A DNA stretch of 64,000 nt from CAYUMU01 sp964445985 (lineage in GTDB: Bacteria; Planctomycetota; Planctomycetia; Pirellulales; S012-138), in contig CAYUMU010000024.1 of NCBI GenBank assembly GCA_964445985.1, positions 1 to 64,000 on the forward strand, read 5' to 3'. Below the pieces are notes generated by a model. That model saw nothing but the letters and a program-made list of their open reading frames with translations, searched no databases and was not told the origin of the DNA. Each line of letters begins with the position of its first letter. Positions within the stretch are counted from its first letter, which is position 1. Shown here piece by piece: positions 9,385-18,094 of the stretch. A program made the position numbers and the translations under genes.

Positions 9385-11772
9385 TTAATTCTCCGGCCGC
9401 ACCACGATCCGGTTGCCGTAGACTTCCAGCACGATCACGTCTTCGCCCGCGCTGACCGCTTCGCCGTTGCTGACCACGGAGTACACGTCGCCGTCGATGC
9501 GGACCTTGCCCGAGGGCCGCAGGTGGGTGACGGCCACGCCGCGGTTGCCTACCAGGTGCTGGTAAGAAACGTCCACTTCGCGGGCACCCGGCAGTTCGGG
9601 GTCTTCGCCCATGCCTGGCGGGGCCAGCACCAACCGGCTAAAGCCCCGCGTGCGCGGCAGGTAATGGCGCAGCACGGCAATCGCGGCAAACACGGCCAAC
9701 CCAGCCGTGGTCACCGTGAACAGGCTGCCCCGCAGTTCTTTCAGCTCGGCGCCGGTGGTCGGCAGCGCGTTGGAAGTTTGCAGGGCCAGCACCAGCGAGG
9801 CCAGCATCAGCAGGCCGCCGCCGATGCCAAAAATGCCAAAGCCCGGCAGCACGAAGATTTCCAGCAACAAAAAGATCAAGCCGGTCCCGAACAGCAACAC
9901 CTCGAGCCAGCCGGCGGTTCCTTCCAGGTAAGTGCCCCAGAAGAACAGCAAGAAGCAGACGGTGGCGATGAAGCCGCCGACGCCCGTGCCGGGCGTTTGC
10001 AATTCGGCATAGAACGAAGCCCCGCCAATCAGCAGCAGCGCCCACAGCACGCTCTTGTTGCGAAGGGCGTCGAGCAGCACGTCGGCCCAACTGGGGGCCA
10101 CCTTGCGGGGCGGGGTTTCCAGCCCGTACATGGCCATCACTTCTCCAAACGAATTGACCGGATCCGTGGCCATGCCCAGCCGCAAGGCTTCGACCCCATC
10201 CACATGCAAGGCCTTGCCTTTTTGCGTGACGGCTTCCCCCTGCTGCCAAATGCCTGGCGGAAACTCCGCGGCCTCGATCTCGCTAAAGTAAGCCACCAGG
10301 CCGTCGGATTGGCGCACGTAGCGGAACACGGCCAGGTTGGGGTCGACAATCGCCTGCCACAGCGAGGGCCCCCGGCTCTTGGCCGCGGCAACCTGCTTCA
10401 AAGCTTGCTTGGTGGAGGAGACCTCGGCTTCCCGCAGTTCGTCGCGATCCATGATGGGCGGCTTGCCCTGCCGGGGGCGTTGCCTTTCATCGTCTTCTGG
10501 CTGCGGAAAATGCACGCGGCCGCCCAGTTGGGCTTGCGGATGCACCAGTATATGATCGCAGGCCAGGGCCAAAAACGCCGCGTCGCCGCCGGCTTCTTTG
10601 GGAATGTAGGCGACCGTGCGATGCGTGCCGGCCTTCAAGCCCGCCAGGTACGAAGCCAACCCCATGGTTTGCTCGGGAGCGCCGCCAGGGCTGTCGATCG
10701 TCAAAATGATCAGGTTCGAGCCGCTCTCAATCTCGCGGCGAATCTTGTTTTCGATCTGCGAGACATAATTGCGCGTTAGCGGCTCACTTATTTCCACTTC
10801 CACCGGCTTCCAGCCGACTCCCAGCGAGGGATCCTCTTCCACCGAATCGGCAGGCACGTTCAGCACCTTGGCCAGCGTCGCCAGGTCGTCGGCGTAGTAG
10901 TCCACCAGCCCTATCCGTTTGCCTTCTTGAGCGGTGAACAGGCCGGCCTCGCCGGCGGGGATCAGCAGCTCGGGGTTCCGCTCCACTTGCTTCTGTTGCC
11001 GCAGCTCTTCCAGGCGGTCTCCCCGCACAAATTCGCGGCCCACATGATCGGCCGTGCGGGCTTCGTAAATCTCGAGCGCCGGGTCGAGCATGCCCAGCAC
11101 CAGGTCGACAGAAACCGTCCGGCGGTTCTTGGCAATATCGGCGTAGCCACTGTGCATGTAGCCAGGAATGGCGCGCTCATCGACCCCGGCCTCGCCAATC
11201 TTGGCGTCGCTGGGAAGCACCAATACCTCGCAGGCAATCGCCACCAGCACGGCGTGACCGCGCAACACCGGAGGGCCCGACTTGCCGTCGGCCGGGGCCG
11301 GCGACACGTAGGCCACGGTGGTGGCGCCCGAAAGCTGCGTAATCGCCTGCGCCAGATCGATCGCCAGCCCAAAGCTCGAAGAGCCAGGCTCGATTTCAAA
11401 AATGACCACCGGCCATTCTTGCCGTTTCTTGCAGCGATCGACGAACTCGGTCGCCTGCTGAATAGCCCGGTTCTTGACGGTGTCGGTGATCGGGGCCGGA
11501 ATTTTGATCAACCGCCCCACGCGTCGCTCAGCCGGTTCGGCAACTGCCGGTTCGGCAGCCGCTGGTTCCGCCACCTTTTCAGGAGCATCGGCGGGCGGGT
11601 CTTGGGCAAACGCCGCGGGAACGCCTAGCGCCAGCCACACCCAGGCCAGGCCGGCGCAAACCGTCGAGACCAGACTTCCCCAGCGCTGCGCACCCATCGG
11701 CCCAGCAATCAGGGCGCACCCTGTTTGGGAGTTGAGCGCGAGACCTGCGACAAACACCTGGGCTCTTTTCAT
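9385..11772 (-). CDS. NfeD-family membrane protein with two ClpP-like domains
   Basis: 795 aa from the ATG at 11772; a later ATG at 11697 (before an export signal ending AAFA|QD) is also possible, and neither has a strong ribosome site. Two ClpP/crotonase-like domains follow in tandem: one with VVIFEIEPGSSSFG, one with LIILTIDSPGGAPEQ. Then come four to five membrane helices and a C-terminal NfeD OB-fold (KVRIDGDVYSVVSNGE). NfeD/SDH proteins cleave or organise membrane proteins with stomatins. Here the usual SAG serine site is replaced in both domains (GHAV and GGDA), so proteolysis is doubtful. No stomatin gene is adjacent. Confidence 0.82.
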   Translation of the reverse strand: MKRAQVFVAGLALNSQTGCALIAGPMGAQRWGSLVSTVCAGLAWVWLALGVPAAFAQDPPADAPEKVAEPAAAEPAVAEPAERRVGRLIKIPAPITDTVKNRAIQQATEFVDRCKKRQEWPVVIFEIEPGSSSFGLAIDLAQAITQLSGATTVAYVSPAPADGKSGPPVLRGHAVLVAIACEVLVLPSDAKIGEAGVDERAIPGYMHSGYADIAKNRRTVSVDLVLGMLDPALEIYEARTADHVGREFVRGDRLEELRQQKQVERNPELLIPAGEAGLFTAQEGKRIGLVDYYADDLATLAKVLNVPADSVEEDPSLGVGWKPVEVEISEPLTRNYVSQIENKIRREIESGSNLIILTIDSPGGAPEQTMGLASYLAGLKAGTHRTVAYIPKEAGGDAAFLALACDHILVHPQAQLGGRVHFPQPEDDERQRPRQGKPPIMDRDELREAEVSSTKQALKQVAAAKSRGPSLWQAIVDPNLAVFRYVRQSDGLVAYFSEIEAAEFPPGIWQQGEAVTQKGKALHVDGVEALRLGMATDPVNSFGEVMAMYGLETPPRKVAPSWADVLLDALRNKSVLWALLLIGGASFYAELQTPGTGVGGFIATVCFLLFFWGTYLEGTAGWLEVLLFGTGLIFLLLEIFVLPGFGIFGIGGGLLMLASLVLALQTSNALPTTGAELKELRGSLFTVTTAGLAVFAAIAVLRHYLPRTRGFSRLVLAPPGMGEDPELPGAREVDVSYQHLVGNRGVAVTHLRPSGKVRIDGDVYSVVSNGEAVSAGEDVIVLEVYGNRIVVRPEN

Positions 11773-12501
11773 GGGAACATCGCATCCGGAAAGCGGGAGG
11801 ATCGAGTCAACCGGGACCGGCTTCATGCGAGTTGAGCGGCGTAACTCTGCTCGATTATACGGCGTGCTCCGCGAAAGCGTCAATTTTGCCATCCCCAATC
11901 CGGCCGCGATAGGCCACACGCATTCCCTTCCCCACTAATACCTTAGCAACCGCGACGCCACCCAGTTCCCGTCCCGCGCGGCACCTCCCTTTTTTACCAA
12001 TCGCCCCGCCCCGTAGCGGGCGGCGGCCCCATCGGGCGGCTGCCGTTGGCTGGCAGAGTGGTTGGCCGGGCATCGCGCAGAGCGGACCCGCGGGGGGGGG
12101 AGAATTCCCCATTCTTAACCCTGCCACCCCACCTTGCGGCCTGCTTTCAATCGGTTACCATCATTGACTGCTGTGAGAGTGGGAGGCGGTTGGCTGATAC
12201 TGCTCGGAATCAAACTCCGGCAACCAGGCCAATTGTTTTCTGCCAGCGCAGCTTGGTTCGGCATCGCACGCCACCCGACACAATCGTTTCCGCACGGCGC
12301 TCAACCCGTCTTTTGGGCGCTGCCAGGTTCTGCCAGGCCGGTCGCCCCCCCTCCGTGGCGCCCCCTGCAAGGCTTGTGCAGTTTTGGCTCGGAATGCGGC
12401 AGGAGTAGGATATCGCGGCGTGTAAATAGGCTGCCTTGCGGGCCTGGAGTGCTTGCAAGGCTGTGCCAAAGTCCAGGCGACGTCGAACGACGGTCTCAAT
12501 C
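11773..12501. other. Divergent intergenic region, about 730 bp
   Basis: It lies between the NfeD protein gene (minus) and the ATP-grasp gene (plus). Short open frames on both strands have no ribosome sites and no recognisable products. A run of nine G residues lies near 12092-12100. I see no RNA gene. Confidence 0.5.
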
Positions 12502-13998
12502 ATGTACCAGTCGCAACAGCAGGGCATGCAATCGCAAGGCATGCAGTCTTCTGCCAACCGAATGACCTTCGAAGGTTACGATACCGAAGGTTTCTTCGAT
12601 GAGTTTATCAACGAACAAGGCGCCCCCCGGCCGGGCGGCGAATTGCTCGTGAAGAAAATCGAATCGCTCGAACCGGGCGAATTGATCCGCCGCCAATCGG
12701 CCGCCGAACGCTCGCTCTTCCAAATGGGCATCACGTTCAACGTGTACGGCGATTCGCAGGGAACCGAAAAAATCTTCCCCTTCGATATCGTTCCCCGCAT
12801 CGTGCCCGCCCACGAATGGGATACCATCGAGCGCGGGCTCAAGCAGCGGATCACCGCGCTCAACCTGTTCATCGACGACATCTACCACCAGCAAAAAATC
12901 GTCCGCGATCGCGTGGTGCCGCAAGAAATGCTGCTGGCCGCCAGCAGCTACCGCGGCGCGTGCCAAGACCTCAACCCACCCCAGGGTATTTGGTGCCATA
13001 TCACCGGCACCGACCTGGTGCGCGGCGGCGACGGCCAGATTTATGTGCTCGAAGACAACCTCCGCTGCCCCTCCGGCGTGTCGTATGTGCTGCAAAACCG
13101 CCAGGTGATGAAGCGCAGCTTCCCCCAAATTTTTGAAGCCTCGCGCGTGCGGCCGGTCGACGACTACCCCAGCCGGCTGCTCAGCACCCTGGAGCACCTG
13201 GCGCCGCAAACCGCCTCGGTGCCCAGCGTGGTGGTGCTTTCGCCCGGCGTGTACAACTCGGCCTACTACGAACACTCGTTCCTGGCCCAACAAATGGGCG
13301 TGGAACTCGTGGAAGGCCGCGACCTGGTGGTGGAAGACGGCTACGTGCAGATGCGCACCACCTCGGGCTTTCAACGGGTCGATGTCATCTATCGCCGGAT
13401 CGACGACGACTTTATCGACCCCCGCGCTTTCCGCCCCGAATCGGTGCTGGGCGTGCCCGGCCTGATGGAAGTTTACCGCGCCGGCCGCGTGGCCCTGGCC
13501 AACGCCCCCGGCACCGGGGTGGCCGACGACAAGGTGATTTACGCCTATGTCGAAAAGATGATCAAATACTATCTCGACGAAGACGCCATCTTGCCGAACG
13601 TGCCCACCTACGTGTGCTATCACGAACAGGAGCGCAAGCACGTGCTGCAAAACCTCGATAAGTTGGTGGTCAAGGCCGCCAACGAGTCGGGCGGTTACGG
13701 CATGCTGATCGGCCCCCATTCCACGGCCGCCGAGCGTGAAAAATTTGCCGGCCTGATCACCAAGCATCCGCGCAATTACATCGCGCAGCCCACGCTCGCC
13801 CTGTCGCGGGCGCCCACCATCGTCGATCATCATTTTGAAGGCCGGCACGTCGATCTGCGGCCCTACATTCTGTACGGCAAAGATATTTATGTGCTGCCCG
13901 GCGGTCTGACCCGCGTGGCTCTCCGCAAGGGCTCGCTGGTGGTCAACTCTTCGCAAGGAGGCGGCAGCAAAGACACCTGGGTGATCGCGCCGAGCTGA
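12502..13998 (+). CDS. Circularly permuted ATP-grasp family protein
   Basis: 498 aa from ATG 12502; the open frame runs further upstream but the residues there do not fit the family. The order is that of the circularly permuted ATP-grasp proteins (DUF404/DUF407): FNVYGDSQGTEKIFPFD near 85, GTDLVRGGDGQIYVLEDN near 170, EHSFLAQQMGVELVEGRDL near 260, VKAANESGGYGMLIGP near 395 (nucleotide-binding glycine-rich loop) and HVDLRPYILYG near 450. The family is predicted to make amide bonds to short peptides with ATP. It is followed at 239 bp by an alpha-E gene, its standard partner, in the same direction. Confidence 0.9.
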   Translation: MYQSQQQGMQSQGMQSSANRMTFEGYDTEGFFDEFINEQGAPRPGGELLVKKIESLEPGELIRRQSAAERSLFQMGITFNVYGDSQGTEKIFPFDIVPRIVPAHEWDTIERGLKQRITALNLFIDDIYHQQKIVRDRVVPQEMLLAASSYRGACQDLNPPQGIWCHITGTDLVRGGDGQIYVLEDNLRCPSGVSYVLQNRQVMKRSFPQIFEASRVRPVDDYPSRLLSTLEHLAPQTASVPSVVVLSPGVYNSAYYEHSFLAQQMGVELVEGRDLVVEDGYVQMRTTSGFQRVDVIYRRIDDDFIDPRAFRPESVLGVPGLMEVYRAGRVALANAPGTGVADDKVIYAYVEKMIKYYLDEDAILPNVPTYVCYHEQERKHVLQNLDKLVVKAANESGGYGMLIGPHSTAAEREKFAGLITKHPRNYIAQPTLALSRAPTIVDHHFEGRHVDLRPYILYGKDIYVLPGGLTRVALRKGSLVVNSSQGGGSKDTWVIAPS

Positions 13999-14026
13999 AG
14001 GGCGGTCGTCACTCGAGTTCATCCTA

Positions 14027-14135
14027 AGGGTCGAGGATTAAAGAATGCTCGTATGTATCCGTCATTCCCGCGCAGGCGGGAATCCAGGCGCGGCGGAGAA
14101 ACGATCATATTGACGAACGACCGTCGTAAACCTTG
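14027..14135 (+). repeat. Dispersed palindrome family A, copy in the ATP-grasp/alpha-E spacer
   Basis: The core hairpin is 14061-14087. The left flank 'gaggattaaagaatgct' closely matches the flank of the copy at 27720-27855 ('gaggattaaataatgtc'). The outer limits are approximate. Its position inside a two-gene unit may affect transcription of the second gene. Confidence 0.65.
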
Positions 14136-14237
14136 GGAAGTAATCCGCTCCAACCCAATCCAATGCCGAGCAGCGTAAGTGCCCGCCCTCCCCTCTCACA
14201 AATCGCCTTTCGAACAGCCTGTTGAGACCTGCCTGCC

Positions 14238-15203
14238 ATGTTGAGCCGAGTTGCCGATTCCATTTACTGGATGAGCCGCTATGTGGAGCGTGCCGAAAAC
14301 CTGGCCCGCTTTGCCGATGTGACCTTCAACCTGATGCTCGACCTGCCGCATCACTCCCGCGAGCAGTGGCAACCCCTGGTCAGCACCACCGGCGATCACG
14401 AGTGGTATGCCGAACATTACGGGCCCGCCACCCGCGAAAACGTGATTCGCTTTCTCACCTTCGATCCCGATTACCCCAACTCCATTCTCTCCTGCCTGCG
14501 AAGTGCCCGCGAAGCGGCCCGCAGCACGCGTGAAACCATTTCTTCAGAAATGTGGGAGCACGTGAACAGTTTTTATTTCATGGTGATGGATGCGGCCCTC
14601 AACCGCGAAATCCTGATGAGCCCTCAAGATTTTTTCCATAACGTGAAGATGCTCAGCCACCAGTTTCAAGGCGTAACCGATGCCACCATGAGCCACGGCG
14701 AAGGCTGGCACTTTGCCAACATGGGCCGGCTGCTCGAACGCGCCGACAAAACCTCCCGCATCCTCGACGTCAAATACTACCTGCTGCTCCCCGAGCTCAG
14801 CGATGTAGGCACCCCCATCGACGATCTCCAGTGGTCGAGCGTGCTCCGCTCCGTCAGCGGTTTCGAGATGTTCCGCAAGCGGCACCACGGCATCACGCCC
14901 GACCGCGTGGCCGGCTACCTGATTCTCGACCGCCTGTTCCCCAGGGCGATCATGTACTGCGTGAACTCGGCCGACGAATCGCTCCACGCCATCTCCGGCT
15001 CGCCGCTGGGCACCTTTTGGAACCATGCCGAAAAGTGCATGGGCCAACTCCGCAGCGAACTGGCCTACACCAACGTCACCGATATCATCCGCCAAGGCCT
15101 GCACGAATTTCTCGACTCGTTCCAAACCAAACTCAACCGAGTCGGCACGGCCGTTTACGAAACCTTTGTGGACATGCGGCCCGACGAATCGATGGCCGGA
15201 TAG
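14238..15203 (+). CDS. Alpha-E domain protein (DUF403)
   Basis: 321 aa, all-helical. The start MLSRVADSIYWMSRYVERAE is the diagnostic N-terminus of the alpha-E family, and SHGEGWHFANMGRLLERAD near 155 is the second conserved block. Alpha-E proteins are found next to circularly permuted ATP-grasp enzymes and often a transglutaminase-like protease, in a predicted peptide-ligation system. Here the ATP-grasp gene is directly upstream, while no transglutaminase gene is present in this window. The ATG at 14238 starts exactly at the conserved motif. Confidence 0.9.
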   Translation: MLSRVADSIYWMSRYVERAENLARFADVTFNLMLDLPHHSREQWQPLVSTTGDHEWYAEHYGPATRENVIRFLTFDPDYPNSILSCLRSAREAARSTRETISSEMWEHVNSFYFMVMDAALNREILMSPQDFFHNVKMLSHQFQGVTDATMSHGEGWHFANMGRLLERADKTSRILDVKYYLLLPELSDVGTPIDDLQWSSVLRSVSGFEMFRKRHHGITPDRVAGYLILDRLFPRAIMYCVNSADESLHAISGSPLGTFWNHAEKCMGQLRSELAYTNVTDIIRQGLHEFLDSFQTKLNRVGTAVYETFVDMRPDESMAG

Positions 15204-15252
15204 GTTGCTAGTGGCTGGTTGCTAGGGGATGGTGAGGGGGCGTGACCGTGTG

Positions 15253-15282
15253 CCATGCTTACGCCCACTGGCGTAAGCATGC
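15253..15282 (+). repeat. Dispersed palindrome family C (copy 1)
   Basis: The 30-bp palindrome 'ccatgcttacgcc ... ggcgtaagcatgc' with a 4-nt centre. The same sequence with a 3-nt centre recurs at 29476-29504. Confidence 0.8.
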
Positions 15283-15345
15283 AAAACCGGTGAGGGTTGA
15301 GCGCAGCGAAATCCGTGGTAATTTCCTTGCAAGGAGGATGTGCAA

Positions 15346-15708
15346 ATGGCAAAGACCATGCAAGTCATCGTTCGGGTGTTGTTCGATCGACCGACCGACA
15401 ACAATGTTCGCGACATGAGAAACCTGGCCCAGCGCCTATCGGCGGACCCCGATGACATTCGCGTGGCTGCCGACCCGGAAGCGCCCGGCTGGCTCGTGGC
15501 CGAGTTCTCCATGCCAGCCGCGAAGCAACTGAGTGCCGTCAGCAGGATCGATGGTGTCCTGGCTTTCGAGGTGGAGAATCGGCTCAATTCGACCATCGCC
15601 TTTCCCCGCTCCGCCGCCGAAGAAGCACGCGCCCGGCGCAAGAATGAACGCCGTAAGGCCCTGCGGAAGATGAAGCGAGAAAGCCAAACACCGCCACACG
15701 AATTCTGA
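15346..15708 (+). CDS. Small hypothetical protein with a basic C-terminal tail
   Basis: 120 aa. A textbook ribosome site AAGGAGG (15331-15337) lies 8 nt before ATG 15346; an in-frame ATG at 15340 is too close to it. The protein starts MAKTMQVIVRVLFDRP, alternates strands and helices like a small ferredoxin-like domain, and ends in a highly basic helix (ARARRKNERRKALRKMKRE). This suggests nucleic-acid or membrane contact, but I recognise no family. It lies 142 nt after the alpha-E gene on the same strand, separated by a family C palindrome, so it is probably its own unit. Confidence 0.7.
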   Translation: MAKTMQVIVRVLFDRPTDNNVRDMRNLAQRLSADPDDIRVAADPEAPGWLVAEFSMPAAKQLSAVSRIDGVLAFEVENRLNSTIAFPRSAAEEARARRKNERRKALRKMKRESQTPPHEF

Positions 15709-16071
15709 GACGAAGCCTCCTCAGGCTCTGCCCAGTGTCCATGGACGTGGAAGCGAACCACAACCGTTGATCTGCTCTTCCAATCGGGGGCGAGGAAGCA
15801 TCATAAACGGGGCAAGCACTCTCCCAAACCCGCGGCCTTTGCACGAGCTTCCCTTTTCTTTGCCTGCCGAGGCGGTAGGGCTGACGGCCCGTAGGCACTG
15901 GCAGAGTCCAGTCGTGTCCGGGAAAATATTGACATGTGCCCCGGCGCCCCTCGCTGGTCCCTATTTCGATAAATCTATCACAGCGGATATTGGTCGCCAG
16001 CGCTCGCGCGGCTTGCCTCAGCGCATGCCGGGGCGTCGCCGGCAGGGTGCGCAGACCGTGGGCGTAACTGT
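15709..16071. other. Intergenic, no gene supported
   Basis: 363 bp between the small basic protein gene and the transposase remnant. The overlapping open frames here have no ribosome site and no recognisable product. Confidence 0.45.
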
Positions 16072-16380
16072 CTAGGCCTGTTTTTTCGCGCGGCGCCGCG
16101 CTGCCGATTGGCGGGCCAATTCGCTCTGCCGTTCGCGTTCGCGGAGGATCGTCTGACTGAAATCCTCGATCGTTCGCAGCGAGCGGATGGTGGGATTAAA
16201 GAACGCCAACCAATGCACCACAAACACATCATCCAGGTGCAACTCGCGATTGCCATGGGCCGCCTCGTCTCGCAGCTGCTCAAGCTGGGTTTCGAGCAAG
16301 CGCGCGTACTTGCCGCCCATGACCGCCTCCGGCCAGACCGGCAAATCCTCGGCAAGTTGGCGACGCGCGCGTTTCGACAT
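16072..16380 (-). pseudogene. IS4-type transposase, N-terminal remnant
   Basis: 102 aa from MSKRARRQ at 16380. The segment FFNPTIRSLRTIEDFSQT is the pattern I know from the N-terminus of planctomycete IS4-family transposases, which are normally about 400 aa or more. Here the frame ends after a basic stretch (SAARRRAKKQA), before any DDE catalytic residue. No terminal inverted repeats are apparent around it. It is a decayed insertion sequence at the left edge of the accessory patch. Confidence 0.6.
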
Positions 16381-16448
16381 GGCCCCTTCATGCCAGAGAC
16401 GGGCCAAAAGCGCAAGGTAAGATTGTGTTAAGTAAAGTCCCGGACACG

Positions 16449-16495
16449 ACTGGGCAAAGCCAGTGGCACCCGAAAAAAAATGGCCAGTGCCACCC
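16449..16495. repeat. Dispersed palindrome family D (copy 1)
   Basis: It contains 'caaagccagtggcaccc' followed by an A run and 'tggccagtgccaccc'. The two 'ccagtg' arms form a hairpin. Further copies lie at 16955-17009, 18695-18722 and as the arms of 62273-62538. Confidence 0.7.
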
Positions 16496-16524
16496 TACGC
16501 CGTTAACCTTATTGGTTCGGAGAT

Positions 16525-16534
16525 NNNNNNNNNN
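16525..16534. other. Assembly gap (10 N)
   Basis: Ten N residues, a conventional unknown-length filler. The 29 bases just before it (16496-16524) recur exactly at 16593-16621, so the break falls inside a repeat copy. Confidence 0.98.
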
Positions 16535-16581
16535 TGCCGGGCTTGCAAGTCACGGTGGAACGGTTCTTCGAGTAACCACTC

Positions 16582-16733
16582 GGGTGCCATGCTACGCCGT
16601 TAACCTTATTGGTTCGGAGATTACGCAGTTTTCCGAGATTTCTCGGCAGCCAAGCCCCCCTAAATTACAGGTCGCTGTAAACTATTGCGTAATTTGTGGT
16701 TAGAAAAAGGGTTAACGGCGTAGCGTGCCACCC
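16582..16733. repeat. MITE-like palindromic element, family B (complete copy)
   Basis: 152 bp bounded by inverted arms of about 24 bp: 16582-16605 (contains 'gctacgccgttaacc') and 16709-16733 (contains 'ggttaacggcgtagc'), three mismatches. The interior has a second inverted pair ('ttacgca' and 'tgcgtaa'). No open frame. A truncated copy (16496-16524) ends at the assembly gap. Confidence 0.75.
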
Positions 16734-17018
16734 AGCCGACGCAACCCTCGAAATCGTGGGCTTACGGCTCATGCCAATTCGAGCCGCATTTGGTGGGTCC
16801 ATCTATGTTGTCCACAAAATGCACCCAGGCTACGCTCGCTAGCGAGCCGATTCCCCAGATGCGAGCCAATTTTGTTCCCGCCCGCGGTCAAGCGTGGTGT
16901 GCTCTCGACCTTCGGAGCAGCTTTACATTCGATAACAGTTTCGACGTCCATTCACACTGGCAAAGCCAGGTAGATCCAGTGGCACCCGAAAAATTGCCAG
17001 TGCAACCCTGCCGCCTCG
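16734..17018. other. Intergenic with family D repeat copy (16955-17009)
   Basis: No gene is supported. At 16955-17009 a family D copy carries an internal duplication of the 'ccag' arm. It abuts the end of the first cassette gene, where the partner arm of an attC site would be expected, so it may have replaced it. Confidence 0.45.
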
Positions 17019-17019
17019 G

Positions 17020-17439
17020 TTAGAAGTTGACCTTTGCCCAGTTTCCATCTTCCGTTTGCCGAAACCGAGCCTCCCATTGAGTGTTCACCTTTGTGCCATA
17101 GTATTCCAGCCGAACGATCTCCGCTTCGACATCAATATGAGCCAAGTACAACTCGTAGTCATCGCTTGCCAATCCATTCTGTCGCCATTCCTCTTCGCAT
17201 GACTGTTGGACTAGATTGTCAAGCTCCGAGATGTGAGAGCAGACGTCACGTGCTCGAAGTATCAGCGACGACGGAAGTTCCAAAGTACATCCCGGAAAGT
17301 AGATCGTCATGTCCTCGTTTTCGGGATTGCTGATCTCGAAGGTGACGCAAATGTCGTTTCCATCGCGTTCGATCGAAGATGATTCAAGACCGCGAGTGAA
17401 TTCATCGCTATCATATCTGTTTCGTGCGAACGCAGTCAT
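17020..17439 (-). CDS. Hypothetical protein in a gene-cassette array (cassette gene 3)
   Basis: 139 aa, acidic (starts MTAFARNRYDSDEF; ends QTEDGNWAKVNF). It is lower in GC than its neighbours. It reads as a beta-rich small domain with no signal peptide or membrane helix. I do not recognise the family. The ATG lies about 20 nt after an attC-like site, and the stop codon overlaps 'ttctaac' (17019-17025 reversed), which resembles the start of another attC. Both are typical for integron cassette genes, many of which encode small unknown proteins. Confidence 0.6.
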   Translation of the reverse strand: MTAFARNRYDSDEFTRGLESSSIERDGNDICVTFEISNPENEDMTIYFPGCTLELPSSLILRARDVCSHISELDNLVQQSCEEEWRQNGLASDDYELYLAHIDVEAEIVRLEYYGTKVNTQWEARFRQTEDGNWAKVNF

Positions 17440-17455
17440 TGGATCAATTGAGGAA

Positions 17456-17550
17456 GAGAACGGTTCAGTTCACCTGCTGCGGCGGCTGGTGACTCGTTGA
17501 ACTCCCATTTACGTGATGCCGCCGCAGTCAGGTGGAACGCCTTGTTCGGC
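17456..17550 (-). repeat. attC-like recombination site (between cassette genes 2 and 3)
   Basis: About 95 bp, read on the minus strand. It opens with 'gccgaacaaggcgtt', an R''-L'' type box pair. It has long complementary arms (17518-17534 with 17471-17485: 'gccgccgca' then 'caggtg') with unpaired bases between them, and ends 'gaactgaaccgttc'. The closing R' box is degenerate. It overlaps the last codon of the upstream gene, as attC sites often do. Confidence 0.6.
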
Positions 17551-17980
17551 GGCTATCGTAACCGACGAGCATCGTTTCGAGCGATAATCCAGGCACTACG
17601 AGGTAGGGCGTTGCATCCGCCCCATCAGCGACGGCCAGCGGGCCACAAACGTGCGACAGTTTCTCCACTACTGTGAAGATCGGCTCGTGCCATCCGCCGC
17701 TAAAACTAAAAGCAACCTGCGGAGCGTCGCTCAGCACAAGCTCCGTCCACGGCCCTTTGCTTGGATCTTCCTTGGAAAAAATATCGACAATCCAACCGGG
17801 CGTCACATTGCATCGTCTGATGCTGAACCCGTATTCCTCCAAGGCAGACAAGACGACTTCGACTTCTTCCAGCGAGGGAAGTCGGTATTTCGCCGACGCG
17901 GGCGGGTGCGAAACTCCCTCCTCCTCGAGCCATGCCGCACATTCGCTTTGCAGAGGCACGACGTAATATGAATTGCTCAT
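17528..17980 (-). CDS. Hypothetical protein in a gene-cassette array (cassette gene 2)
   Basis: 150 aa, starting MSNSYYVVPLQSECAAWLEEE, with a middle block GWIVDIFSKEDPSKGPW and FSFSGGWHEPIF. No signal or membrane segment. The family is not recognised; size and composition resemble the small immunity-like or SMI1-like proteins of cassettes, but I see no diagnostic motif. The ATG is 15 nt downstream of a well-formed attC-like site (17996-18087) and the 3' end runs into the next one (17456-17550). Confidence 0.6.
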   Translation of the reverse strand: MSNSYYVVPLQSECAAWLEEEGVSHPPASAKYRLPSLEEVEVVLSALEEYGFSIRRCNVTPGWIVDIFSKEDPSKGPWTELVLSDAPQVAFSFSGGWHEPIFTVVEKLSHVCGPLAVADGADATPYLVVPGLSLETMLVGYDSRRTRRST

Positions 17981-17995
17981 ACGACCGCCTCTTCC

Positions 17996-18087
17996 GCCGA
18001 ACGACCAAGCTCAGCGACCCGGCCCACAGGACGCACTGCTTGCAACCGCGACGCTCAGGCCGGGTTCGCTGCAGCGCATGGTTAGGC
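17996..18087 (-). repeat. attC-like recombination site (between cassette genes 1 and 2)
   Basis: 92 bp on the minus strand. The outer boxes are R'' 'gcctaac' (18087-18081) and R' 'gttcggc' (18002-17996). The inner arms 'agcgaacccggcc' and 'ggccgggtcgct' pair with a single extra unpaired base, the extrahelical base that marks attC folded strands. 'gctgagcttggtc' precedes R'. This is the best-formed site of the array. Confidence 0.72.
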
Positions 18088-18094
18088 CATGAGG

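Noticed and set aside
12496..14022. 508-codon open frame antisense to the ATP-grasp gene
   Set aside because: His/Ala/Gly-rich translation typical of a shadow; the plus-strand product is a clear family member.
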